A stretch of DNA of 64,000 bases from Athripsodes cinereus (GCA_947579605.1 OX388313.1:29143214-29207213); one strand, 5' to 3'. Shown: positions 24,010 to 36,284, counted from the stretch's first letter. The notes: generated by a model from the sequence alone, not told the origin. A program made the numbers and translations.

Positions 24010-24400
24010 GTTGAAATAACTTTATTTCTCGGATATTTCAGGAGTCCAAGAACTCCAATTTATCCGCTTACGTGACAATCTATTAACCTTTCAACTCTCT
24101 CTAGTCTGTTAGTACCACTATGCCAGTGTTGGCATCTCCGACCTTACCACGTCAGTGGGCGGTTAAACCCGGCTGAAGTAGCAGATCCCATCTTGAAACC
24201 AACACATCTACGAATGCCTTCAAGTGTGAAGCGTTTGTGGAATTTTAAAACACTTCCCCAAACCCGATGGGTCAAGGAGTGTCAACAGTCATACCCAGAA
24301 TCATTTCCTCTCTTGCATCCATCATCAAAGGACATTCCCAAAGGATATTGAGCTCCTGTCCCACATGTGCACCATGGATATTAAGGCCAGCTCAAAAAGT
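24010..24400 (-). mobile_element. LINE 3' UTR fragment with terminal hairpin
   Basis: On the minus strand it ends TTGGAGTTCTTGGACTCCTG, AAATATCCGAGAAATAAAG, TTATTTCAA, i.e. a GGAGT...ACTCC hairpin followed by a polyadenylation-like AATAAA. Upstream, frames contain VGQELNILWECPLMMDAREE. The same hairpin end occurs at 14.73-14.87, 35.74-35.88 and 2.27 kb. Confidence 0.55.
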
Positions 24401-24419
24401 TTACCTCTCAGTTGATGTA

Positions 24420-24650
24420 TAAAGATATATAAATATTTATTTTTTTAGTGAGGGTGTGTAGACAGTGATCCGTCTTTCGCTCCATAAAGAATATTGAATA
24501 TTAATTAGGAGAGCCAACCTGGATCACTGTCGTTGCTCTAGCATCGACATTGCATGAAAACCTATTTTTTTAGGTTGACATCCTCGGAATCGATGCACCA
24601 AAATTAAATATTTGATTGTCCTCTGGAAAGCAGAGGATGGAGACAAATCA
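24420..24650. repeat. Dispersed repeat, copy 1
   Basis: GTGTGTAGACAGTGATCCG, GAATATTGAATATTAATTAG, GGATCACTGTCGTTGCTC, GAAAACCTATTTTTTTAGGT, TATTTGATTGTCCTCTGG. A close match lies at 50.04-50.27 kb; a short piece is at 48.64-48.70 kb. Contains the inverted pair ACAGTGATCC/GGATCACTGT and an AACCTA...TAGGTT stem. Confidence 0.75.
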
Positions 24651-24734
24651 ATCTACAGTGACGCAGTTCGTCAGCTGCTGAGAGATTCTATTCACTTTTT
24701 AAGGTGTATCATATATATCTATAATATCACTGCA

Positions 24735-24850
24735 TATCACACTAATGAGGCAACCAGTAGACTAATTGCGTGTAATAAACATGCGAATTGTCCTCTTCAT
24801 GACAGTAAAAATTTAGCAATCAAAACGGGTAGCAGTCTACTTGAACACTG
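24735..24850 (-). repeat. SINE-like family copy fragment
   Basis: GAGGCAACCAGTAGACTAAT, AAACATGCGAATTGTCCTC and AAAACGGGTAGCAGTC. Other short fragments I noticed but do not list singly: 2660-2780 (+), 8210-8280 (+), 11840-11900 (+), 16560-16680 (-), 29510-29570 (+), 34290-34420 (-), 43260-43330 (+), 46690-46790 (-), 55720-55755 (-) and 63680-63725 (+). Confidence 0.5.
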
Positions 24851-25298
24851 CTGAACAGAAAATATTAAATCTACGTTGCTCTTTTTGGGGTGTAAATAAA
24901 CAAAATTAAAATTAAAAAACACTTATTCGATTCACTGATTTCCGAGACTTCTTTCGGTAAATATGTAGGATAGGTGAACTATTCAAAAAACTAATTATGA
25001 ATTTTCAAGTTATAATCATGTGAGTATGTAGTTTTCTACCAGAGAAATGATAATCCATCCAAAATAAGTTGATTTAATGCACACAAAATTAATTATTTGC
25101 ATATTTTGTCCAAAATTTACACATCACAATCAAAACAAGTATCGGACGCCATGTTGACACTAAAATAGAGGAAATGAATTGCAGGTTTACCAATATGACA
25201 TAAACAATGCATATCATAGAGAAAAATGATAAATTTTCAATAAAAAAATTAATTAAATCCATAAATACCATATATATCACTAATTTTATAAAATTAAA

Positions 25299-25756
25299 GT
25301 AATAAATGTGTTTTTGCATATATTAGCACCGTACTACCTAACAAACCTAACCCGCAATCAGTCAATGTAATAAATGTGTTTTTGCATATATTAGCACCGT
25401 ACTACCTAACAAACCTAACCAGCAATCAGTCAACGTAATAAATGTGTTTTTGCATATATTAGCACCGTACTACCTAACAAACCTAACCCGCAATCAGTCA
25501 ACGTAATAAATGTGTTTTTGCATAGGTATATTAGCACCGTACTACCTAACAAACCTAACCCGCAATCAGTCAACGTAATAAATGTGTTTTTGCATATATT
25601 AGCACCGTACTACCTAACAAACCTAACCCGCAATCAGTCAACATAATAAATGTGTTTTTGCATATACTAGCACCGTACTACCTAACAAACCTAACCCGCA
25701 ATCAGTCAACGTAATAAATGTGTTTTTGCATATATTAGCACCAGACTACCTAACAA
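25299..25756. repeat. Minisatellite, 68-bp unit, 7 full copies plus a partial
   Basis: Units start GTAATAAATGTGTTTTTGCA at 25299, 25367, 25435, 25503, 25575, 25643 and 25711. Each contains TTAGCACCGTACTACCTAAC, AAACCTAACCCGCAATCAG. The fourth has a 4-bp GGTA insertion; the last breaks off after CCTAACAACAC. Very few differences between units. Confidence 0.92.
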
Positions 25757-27880
25757 CACAAATACAGTATATACGAAAAAGGATTTATAATAATAATATG
25801 AGGTATGTCTATTTTCGATTTAATAAATTGTAATAATTTTCCCATTTCATTATTTTGACTTTTTACCCCGTTTAATTTTGACTTCCATTGTATTTTGTCC
25901 AGTAAACATTGTTTTTGTTATGTTGGTAATTATGATAACCATACAAATTTCAATATGGCCTCCGATATTTATAGGATACTTGTGATACGTCAAGGGCATA
26001 CGAAAAATGCAAATATTTATTGTTGTGCTTAAAAAATCCACAATTATGCGCCGGATTCTTGTTCTCCAGGTTGAATACTATACATCTACATAAAAATAAT
26101 TCAAAATTATCAAGTATTTATGCGTTCACAACAACTTCATAAATTCCCTTCTTTCTTTCACTGTTCCGTTCAAATATTTTTAAACAAAAAAAAATATAAA
26201 GGGGAATTCAAGTACCTATCAAAATTCACCGGAGGCATAAAAGAATCACAATGAAAAAATTAATGATTTCAAAAGCGTTAAGATAGTGAAGGTAGTAGCA
26301 GTTATTGGACAGCCTCACAATACATAATTCACCAACAATAATCTGATCGTCATAGATCGTCATAGAACATCAATAGAACTGTCAAAAATATTCGAATCGT
26401 AGTGTTGCCAGTTTTAAAGTATTTTTCTCCAACTTTCACCAAACACAGGGAAATTTCCATTCCATACCTACGTATTGAATTTTCAATTTGTTTATTTCTT
26501 GAAGGAAGCCGTCTAAAACAACACAAGTCACCCAAATCATTTATTTGGACATTTAGCAACGTTCTACCGGACAGTATAACGAATTACTAATACTTAATAC
26601 ATCTCCTAATGATTTAATTAATTATGAATGGTAATAAGCTGAACTATGTATGTAATTTACTAATGATGAAACGAACAGAAACTTGGCCGGATAATAAATA
26701 TATCGACTGTCCAATTTCATAACTCATCAAGTCGAAAATTTCGAATATTTTGATTCAACTAGTAATACACACAATCGACGCCACTCTTCCTATTCCACAA
26801 AAATACTATGAAAAAAACACGGATCCCTTTGTATATTAAATATTTAGTTATTGAAAAAAAAAACAACATTTTTCAATTTCACAGATAATTATGTCGAATT
26901 GTTTAACTGCTTAACGGAACAAACACAAGGAATTTCTATAACAGTGCGTTTTGAAAAAAAAATTACAGCCGATTGGTTATATTTATTCCACTGTCCAGCA
27001 ATTAGGTTTCACAACTGTCAAGCTGGCAGTGGTATATTTTATTCAAATAAAATAAAAATATCGGTGGTCACCTAATGTAGGTCCCAGCTACCGAACTCAA
27101 AACCACTTAGAGGACTCTCCGCAATATGTTTCATTGTTTGGCATTGTGAGCGATATTCACTTTCAGGACTATAGACAAACCCCATCGACGCATAATTAAG
27201 GTCTTACTTTCTTTATTGATGAATTGATGAAGTTGCACTGATATCTACATTTTTTCCCGAATGGAAAAATAAGTCTTGCTAAACCGGAAAACGGCGCATT
27301 ACCGGATGTTCGTTTCATCTCTGGTAATTACCAGACCATAGATAAAATACTTTTCAAATATTTCACGTGGATAATCACGATTCTTTGACCGCTTACATAC
27401 TACAATATCATTATTACAGCAGCATATTATAATAAGTTTGTGTCGTAATAAGTAATAATAATAATATTTTGACGAGGAAGCGAATGTCTTAGATGAATGA
27501 CGACTGTGATGTGATGTATGGAATATTGTAAGTAGATATATGTATGTACATACGTGTAGCAGGTAGAGAAATAAATAATGATAAATTTAAAGAAGTTTTA
27601 ATTGTAAGTGGTAATTAAGAAATATAATATATAAAGACGCACACGATTGAACGGAATTATTGTAAATCAAAATCGAAGGTCGATAGCCACTAAAGATAAT
27701 GATGATCAAGAAATTCTTAAAAGTGATAAATTACGCATTAGGACATCACTAGGAATTAGCAATGAATAGGTATATCTTGTTATACGCAGTTTTAACATTT
27801 TACTGAATTTCTCACGCAGACACTTCATTTACAAAATCATCCACAGCACCAGAAGGTGTTAAGAATAACTCATTGAGTTT

Positions 27881-28066
27881 GTCGGTAGCCTGGAGGTAGA
27901 GTCTCGGCCTTTAGAACAAGGGGTCCGTGGTTCGATACCAGGTGCCGGCAAACTCCCCTTTCACGGCACAAGCTTTTAGCTTAGTGTGAAAGGTGTATAA
28001 GGTTGTATTTGGGTTTATAACAAAACCCAGATATATCTTTTTTAAAAAAAAAATAAATTAAAAAGA
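27881..28066 (+). mobile_element. tRNA-derived SINE (family 1)
   Basis: Head GTCGGTAGCCTGGAGGTAGA (box A region) and GGTCCGTGGTTCGATACCAG (box B), then AACTCCCCTTTCACGGCAC, AAGCTTTTAGCTTAGTGTG, GTATTTGGGTTTATAACAAA, CCCAGATATATCTTTTTT and an A-rich tail. A second copy lies at 50.5 kb; a 3' piece is at 59465-59536 and a diverged copy at 53590-53760. Confidence 0.78.
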
Positions 28067-28195
28067 CACTTTATTTAAACAGTCAACAGATTGTCCAAAC
28101 TGCCTTTAATGTGAAATAAAGACATTTTACATCTTAAATTACATTTTTGTGTAAATTTGCTTGTAATCAATATACAGTAAAGAATAAATAAATAA

Positions 28196-28335
28196 ATTCA
28201 GCGTTGGTGTTTGCCACCCATCCTGAATGTCTTGATTTTTTAGTGGCACGGAGAGGACAGCTAGCATGTATAGTATATGCAGCTGATATGTTGGCTATCC
28301 CACTTGTAGGATATGCCGTGATGGTATGATAGGAG
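28196..28335 (+). repeat. SINE-like family copy, 3' half
   Basis: ATTCAGCGTTGGTGTTTGCC, ACCCATCCTGAATGTCTTG, GTGGCACGGAGAGGACAGC, TGTTGGCTATCCCACTTG, GATATGCCGTGATGGTATG. It follows directly after a LINE 3' end (AATAAATAAATAAATTC). Confidence 0.65.
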
Positions 28336-29399
28336 TAATAATGGCAAGAAAGATGTCCCCATGTTCACAAATCGGTTTAGACTGGTTTAAGTAAGTACCT
28401 ACGCCTTATCCATGATAAATTCATCAATCCCACCAATTCCCGTTTCAAACCATTATGTTTGACGTCTGTTGAGCATATATGCTAACTGAGAGCAACCATT
28501 TTTATAATTGTATTCGAAAACATTGGTATCGTGTTGCTCGAGATAAGAAAGTGTGGAAAAGATTTGAAGAGGCCTACATTAGGCTAGCAGTAAGTATTCG
28601 AAAACATCGGGAGACCTTTCCTGTTTACCACTACTGGAAGTTTGCACAATCTGTTGGTTATGGTAGATGAGGTGTCTGTCGAGTAATATTCTTAACAAAA
28701 GCGACATATGTCTAAATATAAGATGTTAATTCCCTTTTATAGTGGGGTACTCAAAATTTCATGAAAAGTGAGTCCTAACCGCTCTGGAGACTTCACGAGG
28801 GAAAATATACACAATAACTCGAAATTCAGAAAAAAAAACACTTTTATGTCTTTAGTTGGAACAGTAGTTAAAAAATTAATAGATAATAAGAAGAGCAAAC
28901 CAATTGCCACAATTAATAACAACAATAATACTCCACACCTATTATTAAACCATCGCAAATGTGTCGACAGCCAGCGTCTGTATTGACAAAAAATAACCCG
29001 TTACTCTCGTCAAAGAGTTGACAGGCGTAAAAAATCACCCGGCTATTCTCACATCAAACTCTTAATAGGTGAGCACCTGTCAGATTAAACTGTACTTCAA
29101 CAACTACCATTACTACTACTACTAATCTAATTTGCAATTTGCTTCAATAGAAAATGAAATAAAAAAAATGTGTGAAGTATAATAATCAAATACGTCATGA
29201 ATTGGTGCGGCGCAGCACGATCATTTAATTCGTACGGTAAAATTAGGCTGTCTGGTAATTTGTAATATTCTGGAGAAGGCAAAGTAAATATTTTATTCCA
29301 TACGTTCTATACTTTAAATTTTTTTTCTATATGTTCTTTTTAATTATTGAATTTTCTTTCTATATGTGGAATAACCCGATAAAGAATTGTTCTCCCACT

Positions 29400-29515
29400 A
29401 GCAAAATATATAAAACTAATGTTTTATTCTACTATTTGATTTTTTAACGAGAAAGACGTCTTTCGTATTGTTGTTCGTCATGGAATTCTACTTCCTAAAC
29501 ACCGACTACTCTCGC
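29400..29515 (-). mobile_element. Second copy of the 43-kb hairpin family
   Basis: Minus strand: GTAGTCGGTGTTTAGGAAGT, AGAATTCCATGACG, ACGAAAGACGTCTTTCTCG, AATAGTAGAATAAAACATTA. Only one arm is present. Weaker matches at 34.48-34.52 and 59.56-59.66 kb. Confidence 0.55.
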
Positions 29516-32170
29516 TCTTCATCGTATGTTTTCGAGAGTCCTGTAAAAGGTAGGTGTCTTATATTACAAGATATGTCACGTCAAAGTTTTGAAGCAGTAT
29601 GACAGTCTAGCGAAAACCTGAGAGAATAAATATTCTACCACAATCAAGATCAAGTTAAGAGCATTACTGTTCAGAAGTCAAGGCGCCTTTGAGATGGTCA
29701 CGAATCACTAAACGACGCTATATATAAATTGTCCAATAATTATTATTATTAAAAAATAATAATTATTATTATTACCGAAAACTAAAAACATATATATATC
29801 CTTCTAATTGGTATTATTAAAATTTTAGATTTTTTGTTTATGGGATTGAAAGAATTAACTATTACTTTCTACATGTACAAAAAGCCAAAAATCTAGATTT
29901 CGAAAATTTTCATATTGGAATTTCTTTCAAACTTTCAAAAACTTTCAAACCCTATGGAACTGGGTCGTCAATATAAAAATGACAAGAGAATATCACTAGT
30001 CAGATAAATAAAAGTTTAAGAGGTTGGTTACGTAAAAATAAATTGTCTGAGTGCTAGAAGAACTAATTTAAATACAGTAATAACGTGAAAGGCAGACAGA
30101 CAGCAAAAAAACCTTTCTCCAGACGATTTTCTGGAAATGCGAATAAACATTATGTGCGAACATATGTGCGAAATAATGTTGGTTGAATCAGTTACACGTC
30201 GTGATAGAATTTGTTAACATTGTTGAATCGATTCACAATAACTGTGTGCATCAATCCGAAAGACCTGGTTCGATGAAATTCGATTGTCAACAATAAAATA
30301 GAAACATACTATTATTACATGGGTGTACCACTAGCATTTTCACTTGACGTTATCGAAAAAAATTTCAACTTTCTTCCCTTTTGTCTCAGGATAGTTCTTG
30401 CCGCTGTGAGTTGAAGACATTATTATCCCTGTCGCAGATGAGACGTAGGTAAAAGAAGCCCTAAAAAGAGGAAAATGGAAAAAGTTGGAAGAGATCTGTA
30501 GCTAGCAATGGAGATACAACTGAAGAAGTTTACTCTCATATAGATTAAGCAGATAAAATTGAATGACACATATTCATAATCCTTGCATTGGCTTCCTGCA
30601 CCGTTACTGAATTGTATCTATTACCTTATAAAAAATAAATATTTCTCTTACAAAAATATGTCTGCATTCTCGACAAATCGACTAATGAAAATATGTAAAA
30701 GCAATCGAAACATTGACTAACCAACGTTTCACTTGAAGAATCAGAGATCGTATGAGGATTGGGAATAATCTAATTATCCAACCCTTGCTGGATGAAGTTT
30801 GACACTAAGTATTTGCATTTAATAATATTTCCTAACCTACAGATATTGTTGACTACCAGTCGCATCTGGCGATTCGTGGGGTTCCCAACATTTTACCCTC
30901 GATGCTTTAAGAACATCACTGCTCATGTCATCCAGTCTATCATGAGCAAGCGTCATAGTCAGATATATTCATAAATTTACTTCCAATTTTGCGTACAAAT
31001 TAAAATCGTCGTATTGTGAGAATGAAGCAGCAAAGAACGGCGGGCGGTCGAGAACCGTATTCTTCGAAGCTCCCGCTGGGTGCGGGTCAACAAAATGTGC
31101 TGATGACATGCGGATTAATTTTGCAAACCTCTTCTTCTTACACAACATCACAAACAATGTTATAAGGTGAACCTAAATTCTTTTATCATTATTATTCGAA
31201 CGAAGAACGGGACCCGCGTGTAGTAACAGATATAATACTCGGAAGTGTGCTGGCATTGATGCCCGCTGCCACATCTTACAATAGTCCAATAATAAGGTCA
31301 AAGCCGTCATCATTCATAAATTTTGTTAAAAGAAAAAGAAAATAAATTGAATTCAATTATATCTTCCCAAGAAGCCATTATTACTTATTAAATTCGGATT
31401 CTTCTTTTGAACAAGAAGAGCGTACGTACCAGAGTAAGTAGTTTTGCCGAAATGAAATTTAGTTTGGCTATCAATGTCAAGAAAGATAAAATTGATGACT
31501 TTTGTTGAAAGCAATAATTTTGAACCAATTGAAATAAGACGACGTAACTTGCTTCAATTTCCTCCTAATAAAATTACACCAGAACGGGTTGGATCGTCAA
31601 CAGAACATAAGAGACGCACGCATTTTAAGGGACATCTGTTCTGAACACCTCAATACATTCGGGAATTTCTGTACTTTTTTTGGCTTTGAAGAAGACGACT
31701 TGCGATTTATTACTTGTAGCAGATGGCATGACGATATAAACTGATTTATGAGATCAATATGACAATATTACAAACCTATAGTAACTCGAGGGAGATATTT
31801 CATTTAAAATTCACTTAGTGTATTAAACACACGCTAGATTCCTACAAAAGGGTTTAATTACTTCCATAACTGTCGTCGCTCGTAACAGCGAAAGGAGAAA
31901 AAAAACGCATACAGAGGACGAGAAAGCCCCGGCCGTTGAATGTACTTGGCATATAAATAAGTTCAGTCGTGTGTCTTAATGCACGTCTACATCTCAAAAT
32001 GAACTTTTAGCGACAACAAGAAAATGTTATATTTTTTAGACGAGAACATAATTTCAATTTTCGGGAGATTAATTAACATTCTATCTATACCATCTGACAT
32101 CTCCCATAAGTGAGAGATGACACACAATATAGCGCCCTTGAGATCATGTTATGAGCTAAAGGCGATTTAC

Positions 32171-32228
32171 AAATTATCCATAAATATATCATACATGGGG
32201 AGTCCAATATATATTTATGGATAATTTG
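32171..32228. repeat. Small hairpin
   Basis: AAATTATCCATAAATATA pairs with TATATTTATGGATAATTT across a ~20-nt loop. It is directly followed by a SINE family-2 3' end. Confidence 0.7.
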
Positions 32229-32984
32229 ATTCAACTCAATTTTAGTTTGGGACTAGCTCGATCTGTGTGAATTGTCTATGCATCTTATTGTTATTGTTAA
32301 TAGACTAGACACCCAAAGAGGTGCAGAGTGATTCTCATTTATTGCAATGCAATGCATGTGATGAGAATGGGAAACGGCAAAGCGATATATACATAAATTA
32401 TGTCCTTGCTACTGTAGTGTCTAGGTAATTACAGCAAGTAGACATACTATATCTAATAAACATCCAGGTCACCGCCTCCATAGCCTTGGTCATTCATGTT
32501 ATAATTGACATTAAAAAAAAATATGTTCTACTATTTTCACAATCGGTGCAGCTTCAGATTTCTTGCAAACATTGAAAATATAAAACGTCAACATCACGTC
32601 GTACGAAAAACATTTAAGATAAGTAATAATAAATCATATTATGAACGATAGTAACATATTCTCTGAACATAATTCTGCGTACTAAAAGATTCAATTATTT
32701 TTCCCGATGCAAAGTGGGGTTAAAACGCTGGTGGACATAATAATAACATAATGGTCCTCTAAGCTGCTGCTGCACATACAGCAGGACAAGAACAGGATCT
32801 ATAAATAGAAAACAGAAGAGACACAGGAAACGCCAAGCGTGTATGGAAATGATGATGATCAACAACAACACTAACCCGTTCTTTATTATTATCGTTATCG
32901 TACATACGGTCCGGTCACCAGCCCGGGCCAGGCCAGTCACTGGATGACCAAGACCAAGAATGCTTACCATTACCAGTAATCTAT

Positions 32985-33075
32985 CTATATATCTATACCC
33001 TCGCGCCGCATCCCAAATGGAATACTTAAAAGTGGGATAGTCGAAGACAACGGAACGACATATAAATAATACTTG
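32985..33075 (-). mobile_element. RTE-like LINE 3' tail fragment
   Basis: On the minus strand: CGTTCCGTTGTCTTCGAC, TATCCCACTTTTAAGTATTC and GGCGCGAGGGTATAGATATA. A degraded tail with a short ATAG-like repeat. Confidence 0.45.
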
Positions 33076-34729
33076 CATATATAGCATCTGGTTACTCTTA
33101 CAGTGTTGCAGATGTATTTGTAGAATTATTTTTCATGTTTAAAATCATCGACGTCAGCTGTCTTAGATCAAAGATGATTCTTTCAAGTCCCTCCTGCGAT
33201 ACAAGGATTACGTCAATAAAAGTACTAGAAATGTGTGCGTCTTTTTATGCAAATAGATTTAATTTTGCCCTGGACGCTGCTGCTCTCGTGAGCATCGAAA
33301 GGAAGTTGTAATTAAAACGTCATTGTACATACTAAAGCGAATACGACCAATTATATCCTTCTTATTTTGTAATAGAACTTTTTTCGATATGAAATGTACG
33401 TAAGGTCATTTGTTGTTATTTAGCCTAATATTTCATTCATATTGAATTGCGACAAGAAATGAACTGATACCCACAAAGAGCACTTTATCGCCATCTACAC
33501 AATATTGTCAGAAGCTTTACGAAAATACGTAACTCAATATTCATACGGTAAAAAGCTTTTTTATGCATCAAATAACTTTTAACTAGCAAATCATTTGCAA
33601 ATAATAATGTTGGATGATCATTATAAAGATAACAATAACTAAAAATAACTTAAAGAGATTAGACTGTGAAATTAAAACTCTTAAACTTTTGCGAAACAGC
33701 TTGCACAAACGCACACCTTCTTCATTCCATCTGTGAGTTGAATGTGAATAAAATAAAATAAATTAATAAATAATGCCTCATGAATAAAGTATTAAGTTGC
33801 CGTTTAAGAAATAATGCGACCGATAATGTCCTAGAAACCAGAAAGACGGCTAAAGGGAATATCAACACATTTAAAAATAGACACAACAAGTATTGTAGTT
33901 CCCAGATACATGTTATTTGTATTTCATTCTTCTCCTTATGTAACCATGACACGAATCCTCTGAATGTTGGCGATCAACATGGAATGGGCCTCCTTTTTCA
34001 TAGCAATAGAACATCCTTTCCATGCTGTAAATATCAGGCAAGTCTTGGATGTTTCTCAGACAGGACATCAACGATCAATCCCTTCCCTTCAACCCAATAC
34101 CTTCAATCTTAGTTCTTTAATTATCATAATCAGCTACCTACAGATGTGCCTCGTTCGATGTTTTTCAGATAGCTGTAGGGAAAAAAGATCTAGACCAGCT
34201 CAATGAATGTGAAAGTCTGGTTAAGATCATCCCAACCATGCTTTGTTCTTGTTCCAACAGTAACTCAAACGTTAGTTTTCAGAAATCTATTACATGAAGC
34301 CATCTCTCGCAAATGGACACATAGTGAACCAATTGCATGTAATAAACTGATAGGACCTTCTATCCGTACCATAAAACATAAGACATACAAAATGAGTGAC
34401 AAACCTAAACAATAAACCAAAGATGTCAAATGTTTTACATATGATGAAATTGAAAAACTAATGCTTTCTCCACTGAATGTTTTTTATTGAGAGAGACTTA
34501 TCTCGTCTTATAAGAACAACATGATGTTTTACGACATCTTGCCTTTTATATGACACTCAAATTTCACAGAAAAAAGTGGAATACATTTTGTTCCGGAGAA
34601 CAACAAGTCATGGTTTAGTTACCCTTTGTAGTTTTTATACATCCTCAAATGACATTCTAAACTGCATTGTGCATCTTTAGAGAAAAAAATGACGTTTTTT
34701 TTTTCATTAATGTTAATAATGGGCAACAA

Positions 34730-34808
34730 ACAAACATGGAAGATGAGGACTAAGAGAGCCGACCCCAAGTAAATGGGATAAAGGCGAGGGCGAAGAAGAA
34801 GAAGATTT
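34730..34808 (+). mobile_element. 79-bp 5'-truncated LINE end with (GAA)n tail and 14-bp duplication
   Basis: Sequence GAGAGCCGACCCCAAGTAAA, GATAAAGGCGAGGGCGAAG, then GAAGAAGAAG. It is the last few codons of a LINE RT (ADPK...GxKARxKKKK type) followed by its tail. It is flanked by identical ATAATGGGCAACAA at 34716-34729 and 34809-34822. An extreme 5' truncation. Confidence 0.75.
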
Positions 34809-35299
34809 ATAATGGGCAACAACGGTGTCCGATAAGAATATGTGTGTCGTATGTATATGATATGCAGAGATGGTGTCTGAGAGTGAGATGACCAAAATAG
34901 CAAAAGTAGCATTTCCCGGGATACGAATCACCGACTCACGGTGCGAAGCGGGTTCGATGACACGTCAACGTGGAGGACTGACAAAACAGGTTCGGACGCC
35001 GGTGTAACTACTGCTAGTAAAGCCCATTTCACGTTGAAACTTTCAACGCTGACTGGTATTCGATCAGTGCAATCGAATCAAATTTCCACTTTCGCGCTTT
35101 TAATATTAACTTTGTGAACAAGTCACATTCAAACAAAGCGATTGGTATGTATAAAACATAATTAATATTACTCTGACATGCATAGTTTTAAAAGCCAAGT
35201 ACCGCTAATGAAAAGCTTTTATACCTACTTCTAAAACATTTTAATTTTCATCTGCTGAAGTATAATTTTATCAGATTCTGTTAAATTTCTGTTAATTTT

Positions 35300-35480
35300 A
35301 TCTATTGATATTTTATTTTGGTTGCCTTCTGTTGTTTTATTTTAAAATTGTAATGATAGATGTATGTTTGTAATATTGATTTGTTAATTTTGTGTTTGGT
35401 ACCTAGGTTTTCTTATGATATTGTTCCTATGTAAAATATTGTGTAAAAAGCTAATTAGCCGTAAATAAATAAATTAGATA
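35300..35480 (+). mobile_element. LINE 3' UTR-like end (AAATA)n
   Basis: T/G-rich strand ending AAAAAGCTAATTAGCCG then TAAATAAATAAATTAG. A small AGCTAATTAGC stem followed by AAATA repeats is a common insect LINE 3' end. Similar ends lie at 20.70-20.77 and 8.62-8.67 kb. Confidence 0.45.
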
Positions 35481-35739
35481 ATACAACTAACTGGTTTCCT
35501 CCCGTTAAGTATTCTTAGTATATGACCCAAACGGGATCATTGTCATTCTTCAGAATTCAAAGAGATTTGAATCAACACAGAAAATGCACCAAATATTTTA
35601 CATAAAAAAATAATTTGTCCAAGGATGGGATGGGCTTAACTACAATAAATTCGACAGAAAAAGAACACTCGTGCTCAAGTGGCTTAAATGTATTAAGTTT
35701 GTTATTAGTTCATTTAAACGAATTTGAAGAGAGACCCAC

Positions 35740-35885
35740 CTCACACCCGGATATTTCAGGAGTCATAGACTCCTATTTATCCGCACATTCAAACCAAAAT
35801 TGTCCTCACGGGCGGGCCATTGGGCAGGTCTGAAGGACCGACCGGCTAAAACCGCCGTCGTGGGAATCTTTTAAACTACACTCTC
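35740..35885 (-). mobile_element. LINE 3' end with perfect 7-bp hairpin
   Basis: Plus-strand CCCGGATATTTCAGGAGTC, ATA, GACTCCTATTTATCCGC forms a perfect 7-bp stem with a 3-nt loop. The upstream part includes GGGCGGGCCATTGGGCAGG and ACCGACCGGCTAAAACCGC. Same 3' class as 24.0 kb. Confidence 0.5.
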
Positions 35886-36052
35886 TTCAATGCCCCTTTT
35901 GAAAGTATGTTTATTTTATTGAATAAAAAAAAAATACAAAATTATATAAAAAACGAATTGTGTAAAATGTATCTTCTTCTATCAGTGCCGTATCAGGTCC
36001 TCCCGACGTTGGCGATCACTCTGGAGAATGCCTCCCTGTCTCGCGCTGTGCG

Positions 36053-36105
36053 GAAAGTGTGTTGTTGACTCAGGCCTCTGAGGCCTGAGTCAACAACACA
36101 CTTTC
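36053..36105. repeat. Perfect 53-bp palindrome at MITE end
   Basis: Two 25-bp perfect arms (GAAAGTGTGTTGTTGACTCA then GGCCT-containing sequence) with a 3-nt CTG loop at 36078-36080. It is the MITE terminal sequence present twice, head to head. Confidence 0.9.
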
Positions 36106-36284
36106 GTCTCACGTTCCCGCTCCGTTAGCGTTCGGGTGCAGACGATGTTGCAAGCAAGTGTCAATTTCGTTGCTAAGATACACAATAGTTACGAAAATTA
36201 ACACTTTGGCGCACCATCGTCTGCACCCGAACGCTAGCGGAGCGGGAACGTGACGCGATAGTGTGTTGTTGACTCACTTAGGCC
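36054..36284. mobile_element. Fold-back MITE inserted in a LINE fragment
   Basis: Arms contain GAGTCAACAACACACTTTCG, CACGTTCCCGCTCCGTTAGC, GTTCGGGTGCAGACGATG on the left and their complements on the right. The core is GCTAAGATACACAATAGTTA. It splits the LINE fragment at 35.98-36.40 kb. At its left edge an extra inverted end makes a 53-bp palindrome. Confidence 0.8.

Noticed and set aside
25299..25756. CRISPR array
   Set aside because: Whole 68-bp units are repeated with no unique spacers, and the DNA is eukaryotic.
32695..33087. 130-codon minus-strand ORF
   Set aside because: Overlaps an RTE-like tail and low-complexity hydrophobic sequence; no gene-like pattern.
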